NCBI RefSeq assembly: GCF_003149375.1
Contig: NZ_QFWH01000008.1
Coordinates: 62,001-126,000 of the forward strand
Length of the DNA stretch: 64,000 nt
Direction of reading: 5' to 3'
Source of the DNA: Vampirovibrio chlorellavorus
GTDB lineage: Bacteria; Cyanobacteriota; Vampirovibrionia; Vampirovibrionales; Vampirovibrionaceae
Part shown: piece after piece, positions 37,662-45,384 of the stretch
Layout: the number at the start of each line of letters is the position of its first letter
Position numbering within the stretch: position 1 is the stretch's first letter
Notes under the pieces: generated by a model
Database searches by the model: none
Told to the model about the DNA's origin: nothing
Seen by the model: only the letters and a program-made list of their open reading frames with translations
Program-made: the position numbers and the translations under genes

Positions 37662-39520
37662 ACATGGCCGCCCTCCCGGAGCCCAGCGGACTGGTGCTGG
37701 GAAGCTCATTAGCCACGGAAAACACCCCGAAGACCGTGGTGCTGGCCGGTAACCCCAACGTGGGCAAGTCCCTGTTTTTTAACGCCTTTACGGGCTTGTA
37801 CGTGAATGTGTCCAACTTCCCCGGGACAACCATTGATGTGCCCAAGGGGCAGATGGATGACAATACCCGGCTGATGGATACGCCCGGTGTGTATGGTCTT
37901 TCCGCCATGAGTGAAGAGGAGCGGGTGGCCGAGGACGCCATTTTGGGCGCCGATATCATTATCAACGTGGTCAGCGCCATTAGTTTGGAACGAGATTTAT
38001 TTTTAACCCAGCAAATCATTGACTACGGTAAACCCCTGATTGTGGCCGTAAACCAGATGGATGAGGCGGCTTCCCGGAATCTCTCCGTGGACTTGGCCCG
38101 CCTGGAAAAACTGCTGGGCGTGCCGGTGCTGCCAACAGTGGCCGTGCAACAGGAGGGGTTATCGGCAGTGAGGCAGGCCGTGACCTCGGCCCGTTTGGGT
38201 CTTGCCACCCCGGGTGCCCCGGAGCCCAAAGAGATCAAGAGTCTGGAGGCCAATCTGGCCCATCGCATGAAAATTTATGGGCTGCGCCGTCAGTATGTGA
38301 ATGCTTTGGCCGCTCAGGTGGTGACCGATAGCACCCGCCCCGGCTCGGTGCGACAATTGCTCTCTCAGCGGGTAGGGCAGGCTTTGCTCAATCCTTGGGT
38401 GGCTTTTGCGGTGATGTTGGTGGTGTTGTACGCCTTGTATCAGGTCATTGGGATCTGGGTGGCCGGAGATCTGGTTACCTTGACCGAAGGCAAGTTCATG
38501 CTGGGGGAAGACGCCGGGATGTGGCCGGGTCTGGTGCCCATGCTGCAAGGCCTGATTGCCCGGGTTTTTCCGGAAGGCAGCTTTCTGTACACCGTCTTTG
38601 GCGGAGAGTTCGGGGTGCTGACCATGAGCATCCGCTATATTTTCGGGGTGCTGTTTCCGCTGGTCTTGGGCTTCTACATTTATATTTCCATTCTGGAAGA
38701 CTGCGGTTATTTGCCCCGTGTGGCCGTCATTTCCGATGGCTTGTTGAATAAAATTGGCCTGAACGGGCGGGCGGTCATTCCCCTCATTCTGGGGCTGGGC
38801 TGCGTGACCATGGCCACCGTGTCCACCCGGGTGCTGACCTCCAATCGGGAGCGCACCATTGCCTCCACCATTCTGGCCATCACCATTCCCTGTTCGGCTC
38901 AGTTGGGGGTGTTAATCGCGCTGATGGCCAAGGCCGGTGGCGTCAAAGCCTGGGGTGTCTACATTGCCGTGTTGTTCGCTGTCCTTATTGGACTGGGGAC
39001 GATTCTCAACAAAGTATTGCCGGGGCGTTCCACCAGCCTGATTCTCGATTTACCGCCCATGCGCATCCCGAATTTCAAAAACATCGCCCGTAAAACCTGG
39101 GTGCGCACCATGGTCTTTATCAAGGAAGCCGCGCCCTTGTTCGTGTTGGGCTCTCTGTTGGTGGCGGTGTTACAGGCCACTCAAATGCTCCAGCTTCTGG
39201 AACTAACTTTGGGCCCGGTGATTAAAGCGGTCTTGCACCTGCCCTACGAAACCGCTCAGGTGTTTATCATGGGTCTGGTGCGTCGGGATTTTGGCGCGGC
39301 TGGCCTGTATTTAATGGCCGATCGCATTACTCAGGCCCAGTTGCTGACCTGCCTGATGGTGATTACCCTGTTTGTGCCCTGCTTTGCTTCGGCCACCGTG
39401 ATTTGGAAAGAGCGGGGCATCAAGGAGGGCCTGACCGTTCTGGCCGGTTCCTGGATCATCGCCTTCGGGGTGGGGGCCGTTATTGCCCGCCTGCTGGAGC
39501 TGTTCCCGGTTTTAGGCTAG
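37658..39520 (+). CDS. feoB: Ferrous iron transporter FeoB
   Basis: A 620-residue inner-membrane Fe(II) transporter with an N-terminal G domain. Motifs: G1 G-N-P-N-V-G-K-S (31-38), G3 D-T-P-G-V-Y and G4 N-Q-M-D, with D-P-type switch region P-G-T-T-I-D between. A spacer domain and about eight to ten membrane segments follow. The gate regions read G-L-G-C-V-T-M-A-T and I-P-C-S-A-Q-L, where classical FeoB has G-C-N-V-P-A and S-C-x-A-R. GGAGGG lies 10 bases before the ATG. No feoC follows. Confidence 0.95.
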   Translation: MNMAALPEPSGLVLGSSLATENTPKTVVLAGNPNVGKSLFFNAFTGLYVNVSNFPGTTIDVPKGQMDDNTRLMDTPGVYGLSAMSEEERVAEDAILGADIIINVVSAISLERDLFLTQQIIDYGKPLIVAVNQMDEAASRNLSVDLARLEKLLGVPVLPTVAVQQEGLSAVRQAVTSARLGLATPGAPEPKEIKSLEANLAHRMKIYGLRRQYVNALAAQVVTDSTRPGSVRQLLSQRVGQALLNPWVAFAVMLVVLYALYQVIGIWVAGDLVTLTEGKFMLGEDAGMWPGLVPMLQGLIARVFPEGSFLYTVFGGEFGVLTMSIRYIFGVLFPLVLGFYIYISILEDCGYLPRVAVISDGLLNKIGLNGRAVIPLILGLGCVTMATVSTRVLTSNRERTIASTILAITIPCSAQLGVLIALMAKAGGVKAWGVYIAVLFAVLIGLGTILNKVLPGRSTSLILDLPPMRIPNFKNIARKTWVRTMVFIKEAAPLFVLGSLLVAVLQATQMLQLLELTLGPVIKAVLHLPYETAQVFIMGLVRRDFGAAGLYLMADRITQAQLLTCLMVITLFVPCFASATVIWKERGIKEGLTVLAGSWIIAFGVGAVIARLLELFPVLG

Positions 39521-39637
39521 GAGCAGTTGGCCTTTATAGCCCTTTTACTGAATCCGTCAGCTGATGGAGGAAGTGCGGTCTGCATGCGGTTACAGTGAGA
39601 CAACGACCGGTTAGAGAGAGCCAGATGGGGTGTACGC

Positions 39638-40144
39638 ATGAATTTTGGAACCGCTGCGTCTATAGGGATGGAACTGATTCAGGGTGGCAACGGCATGGGG
39701 GCTGTGATGAAAGGGGCCTTGAGCGCCGCCCGGCTGACTCAGGGGAAGGGCTTTTCCCAAATCGCTCAGAAATTGGGACTGTCTGAAAAGTTGGGCCAGC
39801 AGGTGGGCCAGGCGGTCAGCGAACTGGCCAATGCCATGGGCAATCACAGCGGGTCTCAGGTTCTGAATGCCCTGCAATATTTTGACGCCGATAAAAACGG
39901 GGCCATTACCCGGGATGAATTGACTCAGGGGCTACAAAAGTTACAGGGCTTGGGCGTGAGCCAATCGGGTACCACCGGCAAGTTGTACCAGATGGGCGAT
40001 AACCTGCTTAAAAATTATGATCGTCTGGCCGCTCAGGACGGAAACGCCAGCACCCTCAGCTTTCAGGACGTGGGCACGCTGATGGCCAAAGACGGCCATC
40101 AAGCCACGCTCTCCAGAGCGGATTGGCAGGCTCTGAACGCATAG
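39638..40144 (+). CDS. EF-hand protein
   Basis: A 168-residue protein with a Gly/Ala-rich, helical N-terminal half. One clear EF-hand loop is seen, D-A-D-K-N-G-A-I-T-R-D-E (about 83-94), preceded by a helix ending N-A-L-Q-Y-F. Weaker loop-like segments lie near Q-D-G-N-A-S-T-L-S and K-D-G-H-Q-A-T-L-S. No signal peptide is found. A GGGG run lies about 9 bases before the ATG. It is the second EF-hand protein in the window (see 30984). Ca2+ binding is inferred. Confidence 0.78.
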   Translation: MNFGTAASIGMELIQGGNGMGAVMKGALSAARLTQGKGFSQIAQKLGLSEKLGQQVGQAVSELANAMGNHSGSQVLNALQYFDADKNGAITRDELTQGLQKLQGLGVSQSGTTGKLYQMGDNLLKNYDRLAAQDGNASTLSFQDVGTLMAKDGHQATLSRADWQALNA

Positions 40145-40190
40145 CCGCTGCCTCGTCCCCCTGTCAATGCTAAAGACGCCCCTGTGCGCC

Positions 40191-40907
40191 TTACTCTATC
40201 TCGGCGGCCCGGATTTGAGCCCCCAAAGGAACCCGGGTGACGGCCAGACAGACCAGCTTGTTGCCCGTCTCTTCCGGGCTGGCCGCTTCGCTGCGAAAAG
40301 CGCGGGCAGCTTCCATAAAGGTGGCCCCGGTGGTGGTAATGTCATCCACTACAATCACTTTCTCGTAGCCGGAAATGACGCCGCTTTTCAGGTACAGACT
40401 CTGGGAGATGTTCTGCAGGCGGGTTTGTTTATCATGAATACGGTGCTGGGGTTTGATTTCCCGCATCCAGCTGAGTAAATCCGGTCGATAGTCGTAGCCG
40501 AAGTGGCGGGCCATTTGGCTGGCAAACAGCTCGATGCGGCTGAGTTCCCCATGGTGCGGTGGAATGGGAATGACCAGCACGTTTTCCGGGTGAACCACCT
40601 TAAACCCGCTGCTGGGAGGCAGGCTTTCCCAGTATTGGGTTAATAGTCCAGACAGTACCGGGATATGTTCCACCCGGTTGTAAAACTTGTGCCCATACAG
40701 GATGCGCTTGATGTTGGGGTTGAAATTGGTGGCCGCGTGAATGGCGCAGCTGGGACTGCTTAAAATGGCTTTGGGCTGGCGCAGTCCCAGCTTTTCGTGG
40801 CAGCGGCCGCAAAACTGAAGGTGATCCGGGCGTTTTTGCTGACAGGAGACACAGGTTGAACTGGCCAATGCCAACTTTACTTTACCAATGAACGTATCGA
40901 TGAACAT
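40191..40907 (-). CDS. ComF-family phosphoribosyltransferase-like protein
   Basis: A 238-residue protein with an N-terminal zinc-finger (C19-x-x-C22...C33-x-x-C36) and a C-terminal PRTase-type domain whose PRPP loop reads V-I-V-V-D-D-I-T-T-T-G-A-T. ComF proteins are needed for natural transformation in several bacteria, although homologues occur widely. No other competence gene is adjacent. The first ATG is used; no strong ribosome-binding site is seen. Confidence 0.85.
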   Translation of the reverse strand: MFIDTFIGKVKLALASSTCVSCQQKRPDHLQFCGRCHEKLGLRQPKAILSSPSCAIHAATNFNPNIKRILYGHKFYNRVEHIPVLSGLLTQYWESLPPSSGFKVVHPENVLVIPIPPHHGELSRIELFASQMARHFGYDYRPDLLSWMREIKPQHRIHDKQTRLQNISQSLYLKSGVISGYEKVIVVDDITTTGATFMEAARAFRSEAASPEETGNKLVCLAVTRVPLGAQIRAAEIE

Positions 40908-41029
40908 GCGTCACCCACCCAAGCCCATCCAAAGGAGCTAGATTAAACGATACTTTAGAGTCTAACCGACAGAGAAAAGGTACAGAATCACTCGTTGCTT
41001 TCTTATACCACCGAAGTGAATGTGAAAAT

Positions 41030-41057
41030 TTGAAAAAACTCAATATGATTTTAATAT
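41030..41057 (+). promoter_or_regulatory. Promoter candidate upstream of the zinc-ribbon gene
   Basis: TTGAAA (41030-41035), a 16-base spacer and TAATAT (41052-41057), 28 bases before the ATG. This predicts a leader of about 20 nt including GAAGGGG. Confidence 0.5.
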
Positions 41058-41085
41058 CAGAATAGCATACCGTGAAGGGGTTTAA

Positions 41086-41565
41086 ATGCTTGTTTTTAGA
41101 GGGTTTTTGAGGATTTTGGCGGGTGTTTTTTCTTGTCGGCACTGGCGAACCCGCATCCATGAGGGGAAATGCTACTGCCCCGACTGTGGACGGGGTCTGA
41201 TCTTTCAGTGGGCGGTTTTGCGCTGTCTGCAGTGCCATCGCCGGGTGGAAAGCCGATTGTGGTTTGGGCGGATCTTTCCGGTGCAGCGGTGTTGCCCGCA
41301 TTGTGGCCATGCTGAGGTACAAACCGATTGGCTGAGTACGCCAGCTTACTTTCAGTTGCACAAGGCCCAGCTGGTTTTGATTGCACAGGAAGCACAAAGG
41401 GAGGCTCAATGGCAAAAATACATCCTGGAGGACTCTGGTTCAGGCTTCTTGGGAAAGAGCGGGCTTGATACCCTCTTTAGGGCGATCCGAGCCTTCGAGA
41501 CAGGGGACAGCCACCTGAATTTCCTGGATGACAGGCGCTCAGGTGGCAGTAGGGCAATGGTTTAG
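41086..41565 (+). CDS. Zinc-ribbon hypothetical protein
   Basis: A 159-residue protein. Cysteine pairs C31-x-x-C34, C47-x-x-C50 and C70-x-x-C73 suggest one to two zinc-ribbon modules in residues 28-76. The C-terminal half is helical with charged residues and no recognised domain. GAAGGGG lies 6 bases before the ATG, and a plausible promoter stands just upstream. Zinc ribbons of this kind can bind nucleic acid or protein. Function unknown. Confidence 0.7.
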   Translation: MLVFRGFLRILAGVFSCRHWRTRIHEGKCYCPDCGRGLIFQWAVLRCLQCHRRVESRLWFGRIFPVQRCCPHCGHAEVQTDWLSTPAYFQLHKAQLVLIAQEAQREAQWQKYILEDSGSGFLGKSGLDTLFRAIRAFETGDSHLNFLDDRRSGGSRAMV

Positions 41566-41576
41566 AATTGATACGT

Positions 41577-42059
41577 CTATTTTTGGTAGGCCTTGAGCGC
41601 CGCTTCGACTTCTATTGGCCCGAGTGCGTTACTAGTGGCTCCAAAACGGTTAAAGTTAAATTGGTTAAAGAATCGAAGTAAATAGTTTGCAAAGTTTCTT
41701 TGCTCGAAGCTAAACAGCTGTGTCCCTCGTTGAACCGCTGTAAGTTCTTGCCAGGTCAACAGGCTATTATCAAGCCCTGGTGTGTATTTTTCTACGTTTT
41801 TGATGAAGCCCGTTGCTGACCCTAGGCCAGAGCCACCGCCGATGCCGCCAATCCCACCGATCCCACCGATCCCGCCAATTCCGCCAATTCCGCCAATTCC
41901 GCCACCACCTGGCTTTACTGCACCGCCACCTGGCTTGACAGCCACACCGCCTGGCTTGGTAGGTATGCCAAATCCTCCGGGTTTGGCTGGTTGGGCAGGT
42001 TTTGTCTGTTTGGTGTTGGCCGCAGCTTGATTGAAATTGAAATTGGGCACACTGACCAT
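41577..42059 (-). CDS. Gly-Gly-Ile repeat protein
   Basis: A 160-residue protein in three parts. The N-terminus is M-V-S-V-P-N-F-N-F-N followed by a Lys/Pro/Gly-rich stretch. Next come tandem G-G-I triplets (about residues 54-75) encoded by a 9-base repeat. A folded-looking C-terminal part (about 85-160) is rich in Phe, Asn and Leu. AGGAG lies 8 bases before the ATG. No signal peptide is recognised. The start resembles that of the protein at 24432 (M-V-A-V-P-Q-F). Function unknown; a structural or surface role is only a guess. Confidence 0.7.
   Translation of the reverse strand: MVSVPNFNFNQAAANTKQTKPAQPAKPGGFGIPTKPGGVAVKPGGGAVKPGGGGIGGIGGIGGIGGIGGIGGIGGGSGLGSATGFIKNVEKYTPGLDNSLLTWQELTAVQRGTQLFSFEQRNFANYLLRFFNQFNFNRFGATSNALGPIEVEAALKAYQK
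41836..41898. repeat. 9-bp tandem repeat encoding Gly-Gly-Ile
   Basis: Seven consecutive 9-base units on the + strand, CCGCCAATT or variants (CCGCCGATG, CCGCCAATC, CCACCGATC twice, CCGCCAATT three times). The last three units are identical, so the array could change length by slippage. It lies in frame inside the gene at 41577-42059, so gain or loss of units keeps the frame. Confidence 0.9.
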
Positions 42060-42320
42060 GATGATGGTTCTCCTAAAAATTCTATAAATTACAATGTATA
42101 TATCTTGTATATTTTTAATAAAACAAATAGTCTCGCATTATTGCGCTTGATAAAGCTGAGGCCAGCGATTTGTTTTAGACAAAGACATCCCTCGAACAGT
42201 GCCTTTCAGGACGAAATGCCAGCCTGGGTTTTTATTTAGAGCATTTCTCACTAAAAGCGCTTTAGCGCGATGGTGATAAAAGATTTGTAAGGCTGCCTTA
42301 CAAACAGTGTTTGCGCGGGG

Positions 42321-42650
42321 TTACCCGAAAGTCTTAAAGGACAGATCGATGTTTTTGTCGATGACCTTCTGCACGGCGTCTATTTCGGTTTGCACAGCCT
42401 GTTGTTGGGTATCCACCCGTCGCAATTGCAGTTCCAGGGATTTATCCAGGGTTTGCAAGGCGTTGATCCGCAACTGAATTTGCACGGCCTGGGCCTCATC
42501 CGGGTCCAGAGGCGTGACTGCCGTAATGAGCTGGTTGGTGATATTGGCCAGCTGAAGGCGGGACTGGTTGATTTGTTGACCAGTCAGCTCCAGATCGCTC
42601 TTGCGAGCGGTGAGGGCTAAAAATCGACCTTGACTCGCGCCTAAACCCAA
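42321..42650 (-). CDS. Small coiled-coil protein with conserved N-terminal signature
   Basis: A 109-residue protein from a TTG start at 42650, with AGGGA 8 bases upstream. The frame is open to 42704, but the extra 18 residues look non-native. The N-terminus reads M-G-L-G-A-S-Q-G-R-F-L-A-L-T-A-R-K-S-D-L-E. By memory this resembles a recurrent start (M-G-L-A-A-S-Q-A-R-F-L..T-A-R-K-S) in small proteins of Melainabacteria-type genomes; not checked. Gln/Asn-rich helices and a heptad-like coiled coil follow. Function unknown. Confidence 0.65.
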   Translation of the reverse strand: MGLGASQGRFLALTARKSDLELTGQQINQSRLQLANITNQLITAVTPLDPDEAQAVQIQLRINALQTLDKSLELQLRRVDTQQQAVQTEIDAVQKVIDKNIDLSFKTFG

Positions 42651-42921
42651 TGGAGAAATCCCTATGCTTATCTGTGAATCTCTTCGTACCCGTTTATTCG
42701 GCACCGGCAGCCGAACCTTTAGGAATGTAACGTTCTGTTAACGCCTGTGCCTTCGTGCGTGCGCTCGGGCAGAACCGTCGATGCGTCCCTGTTTAACCCT
42801 CTAGGGGCATTCGTGTTACCATTGCTAGGCGGTGTAAGCCGCCCTTTTTTCACGTCCCCCCCTGCCTTGTGTCACAACGCCCAACCAGAAGTTGACCCCA
42901 GCCTTTATGACTTTGTCCCCT

Positions 42922-44505
42922 ATGACTTACACGCAGCAAGTTCAAAAACGTCGTACCTTTGCCATCATCTCCCACCCGGACGCCGGGAAAACCACCCTGA
43001 CCGAAAAGCTGTTGCTCTACGGTGGGGCGGTCAATCTGGCCGGATCGGTCGCCGCCAAAAAGCAGCAACGCCAGGCCACCTCCGACTGGATGGCCCTGGA
43101 GCGCCAGCGGGGCATTTCCATCAGCTCCACGGTATTGAACTTTGAGTACGACGGCTTTCACATTAATCTGCTGGATACCCCCGGTCACCAGGACTTTAGT
43201 GAGGATACCTACCGTACTTTAATGGCTGCCGATAGCGTGATCATGCTGCTGGACAATGCCAAAGGGGTAGAAACCCAGACGCGCAAGCTGTATCAGGTGT
43301 GCAAAAAGCGGGGCATCCCGGTGGTCACCTTCATTAACAAGCTGGATCGTCCCGGTCGGGAGCCGCTGGAGTTACTGGATGAGGTAGAGAAGCTCTTTAA
43401 CATTCGTACGTGCGCTTTCAACTGGCCCATTGGCATGGGGGACAGCTTCAAAGGCGTGTACGATCGTCGGGAAAAGCAGGTGCATACCTTTGAGCGTACC
43501 AGCCACGGCAAGTACAAGGCCCCGGTCTCGGTGGCCGATGTGCATGATCCGGCGGTGAAGGCCGCCTTGCCCGAAGATGTCTATATCCAGCTGGTAGAAG
43601 AGATTGAAATTCTGGATATGGCCGGGGAAGAGTTTTCCACCGAGTTGTATTTAAACGGGGAAATGACCCCGGTATTCTTTGGCAGCGCCGCCAATAACTT
43701 TGGCATTGAGCTGTTTTTGTCCCAGTTCCTGCGCTTGGCCCCCATGCCCAGCGCCCGCAAAACCACGGCGGGCTCGGTCGATCCGGCTGCGGAAAATTTC
43801 TCCGGGTTTATTTTCAAAATTCAGGCCAATATGGACCCCCAACACCGGGACCGCATCGCCTTTATGCGCATTTGCTCCGGCCAGTTCGCCCGGGATATGC
43901 AGGTTAAGCACCCCCGCTCCGGCAAGATGATCCGGTTGTCTCATTCGCATCGCCTGTTTGGGCAAGACCGGGAGACCATTAACGAGGCCTACGCTGGCGA
44001 TATTGTGGGCTTGAGCAGCAACGACCAGTTTGCCATCGGGGATACCCTGTGCGTGGGCCCGGCCATTGAGTTTGAGCCCATTCCCACCTTCTCCCCGGAG
44101 TGCTTCGCCCTGCTGCGCAATCCCAACCCCTCCAAGTACAAGCAATTCCAGAAGGGCATCGATCAACTGCGACAAGAAGGGGCCATTCAGGTCATGTACC
44201 TGCAGGATTCCGGGCAACGCAACCCCGTTTTGGCCGCCGTGGGCCGCTTGCAGTTTGAGGTGGTGCAGTACCGCCTGCAAAGCGAGTACAACGTGGAAAC
44301 CGATATTGAGAACCTGCTGGAATTTACCCACGCCCGTTGGCTGGTGGGTGAGCCTGCCGACCTGGAAAAGGTGGAGTGGATCGTCAACGCCCGCAAGGCG
44401 GAGGATGCCGATGGGCGTCCAGTGGCCCTGATTAAAGGGGAGTGGGCCTTGAATTATATGGTGGAAAAAAATCCGCACATCACCTTCCAAGATACCCCTT
44501 ATTGA
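42922..44505 (+). CDS. prfC: Peptide chain release factor 3
   Basis: A translational GTPase that recycles RF1/RF2 from the ribosome. From the ATG at 42922 it has 527 residues, the usual length. Motifs: G1 S-H-P-D-A-G-K-T-T (near 17-25), G3 D-T-P-G-H-Q-D-F, G4 N-K-L-D. The R-R-T-F-A-I-I-S-H-P start and the R-G-I-S-I-S-S switch region are typical of RF3 rather than EF-G. Earlier in-frame starts (TTG 42892, ATG 42907) add residues not aligned with RF3. No clear Shine-Dalgarno site is seen. Confidence 0.95.
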   Translation: MTYTQQVQKRRTFAIISHPDAGKTTLTEKLLLYGGAVNLAGSVAAKKQQRQATSDWMALERQRGISISSTVLNFEYDGFHINLLDTPGHQDFSEDTYRTLMAADSVIMLLDNAKGVETQTRKLYQVCKKRGIPVVTFINKLDRPGREPLELLDEVEKLFNIRTCAFNWPIGMGDSFKGVYDRREKQVHTFERTSHGKYKAPVSVADVHDPAVKAALPEDVYIQLVEEIEILDMAGEEFSTELYLNGEMTPVFFGSAANNFGIELFLSQFLRLAPMPSARKTTAGSVDPAAENFSGFIFKIQANMDPQHRDRIAFMRICSGQFARDMQVKHPRSGKMIRLSHSHRLFGQDRETINEAYAGDIVGLSSNDQFAIGDTLCVGPAIEFEPIPTFSPECFALLRNPNPSKYKQFQKGIDQLRQEGAIQVMYLQDSGQRNPVLAAVGRLQFEVVQYRLQSEYNVETDIENLLEFTHARWLVGEPADLEKVEWIVNARKAEDADGRPVALIKGEWALNYMVEKNPHITFQDTPY

Positions 44506-44607
44506 GTAGCGTTTTGAAGAACTGTCCCCTTTCCCGCTTTGACGGGTAGCCTTACAATAGCCCTATGTTTTACAGGCTAACGATTTAGGGTAGAGGAGTG
44601 CGGCATT

Positions 44608-45357
44608 GTGAGCGTCGAAATTGTTTCGGATCAGTCCCCCAAGGGGATGAGTACCGGTAAAAAGTGGCTGATCGGTTGCGGGGGGTGTCTGACCGTTTTG
44701 ATTATTCTGGCGGTTGTGGCCGGGGTAGCCATTTCCACGACTTGGAACAACCTGCAAAAAGGCAGCAGCGAGTCGGTGAAAAAACTGTTTGGCGAAAGCT
44801 ACAACTCGGCTGGCTATTTGGCCTTTGGCCTGCCCCTGAACAAACCCGTCAACGGCAGCATGGTCATGATGATGTCCACGGATCAAAGCACCATGATTTT
44901 TGCCCTGGACACCGAGGGGCTGGGTCAGGAGTTGTCCCTGTTGCAGAAAACGGATGACAAGGCCTTGCAAGCGTTCTTCAACGGCTTGGGCAAAGACTTC
45001 CTCAAGAACAGCCAGGCCTCTCAAAGCAGCACCGGCAAGTTTGAGGGACTGGAATTCCAGAAGCCCCACTTTGTGACCCTGAGCGCTCAAAAGCGTTATC
45101 CGGTGGTTTATGCGGTGATGGAAACCAAAAAGAATGAACAGACGACCTACATTCCGGTCACGGCGGCCCTGATTCCGGTCAGTAATCAGCGGGCGGTGTT
45201 GCTGCTGGCCCTGTCTCCCTCGCAGTCCTCTACGGTGGCTGGCACCCCTTTTGAAGCGGTGCAAAAGGAACTGGAAGAAAAGTTAAACCAGCTGGTGAAG
45301 GACAGCGAACTGGATGATCGTCTGCTCTCCACCATGGCGGAGAAAGCGGCCAAGTAA
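44608..45357 (+). CDS. Single-span membrane protein of unknown function
   Basis: A 249-residue protein starting at a GTG with GAGGAG 9 bases upstream. One membrane segment (about 20-43) with Gly/Cys-Gly-Gly-Cys at its start puts the C-terminal domain outside the cytoplasm. The domain has alternating strands and helices and no recognised family. It lies between prfC and uvrA (opposite strand) as a probable single gene. Function unknown. Confidence 0.75.
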   Translation: MSVEIVSDQSPKGMSTGKKWLIGCGGCLTVLIILAVVAGVAISTTWNNLQKGSSESVKKLFGESYNSAGYLAFGLPLNKPVNGSMVMMMSTDQSTMIFALDTEGLGQELSLLQKTDDKALQAFFNGLGKDFLKNSQASQSSTGKFEGLEFQKPHFVTLSAQKRYPVVYAVMETKKNEQTTYIPVTAALIPVSNQRAVLLLALSPSQSSTVAGTPFEAVQKELEEKLNQLVKDSELDDRLLSTMAEKAAK

Positions 45358-45384
45358 GCTGATCCGTTTTCCAGTGCGTACTGC

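Noticed and set aside
41836-41898. CRISPR-like repeat array
   Set aside because: The 9-bp units have no spacers and lie in a coding frame; no cas gene is present in the window.
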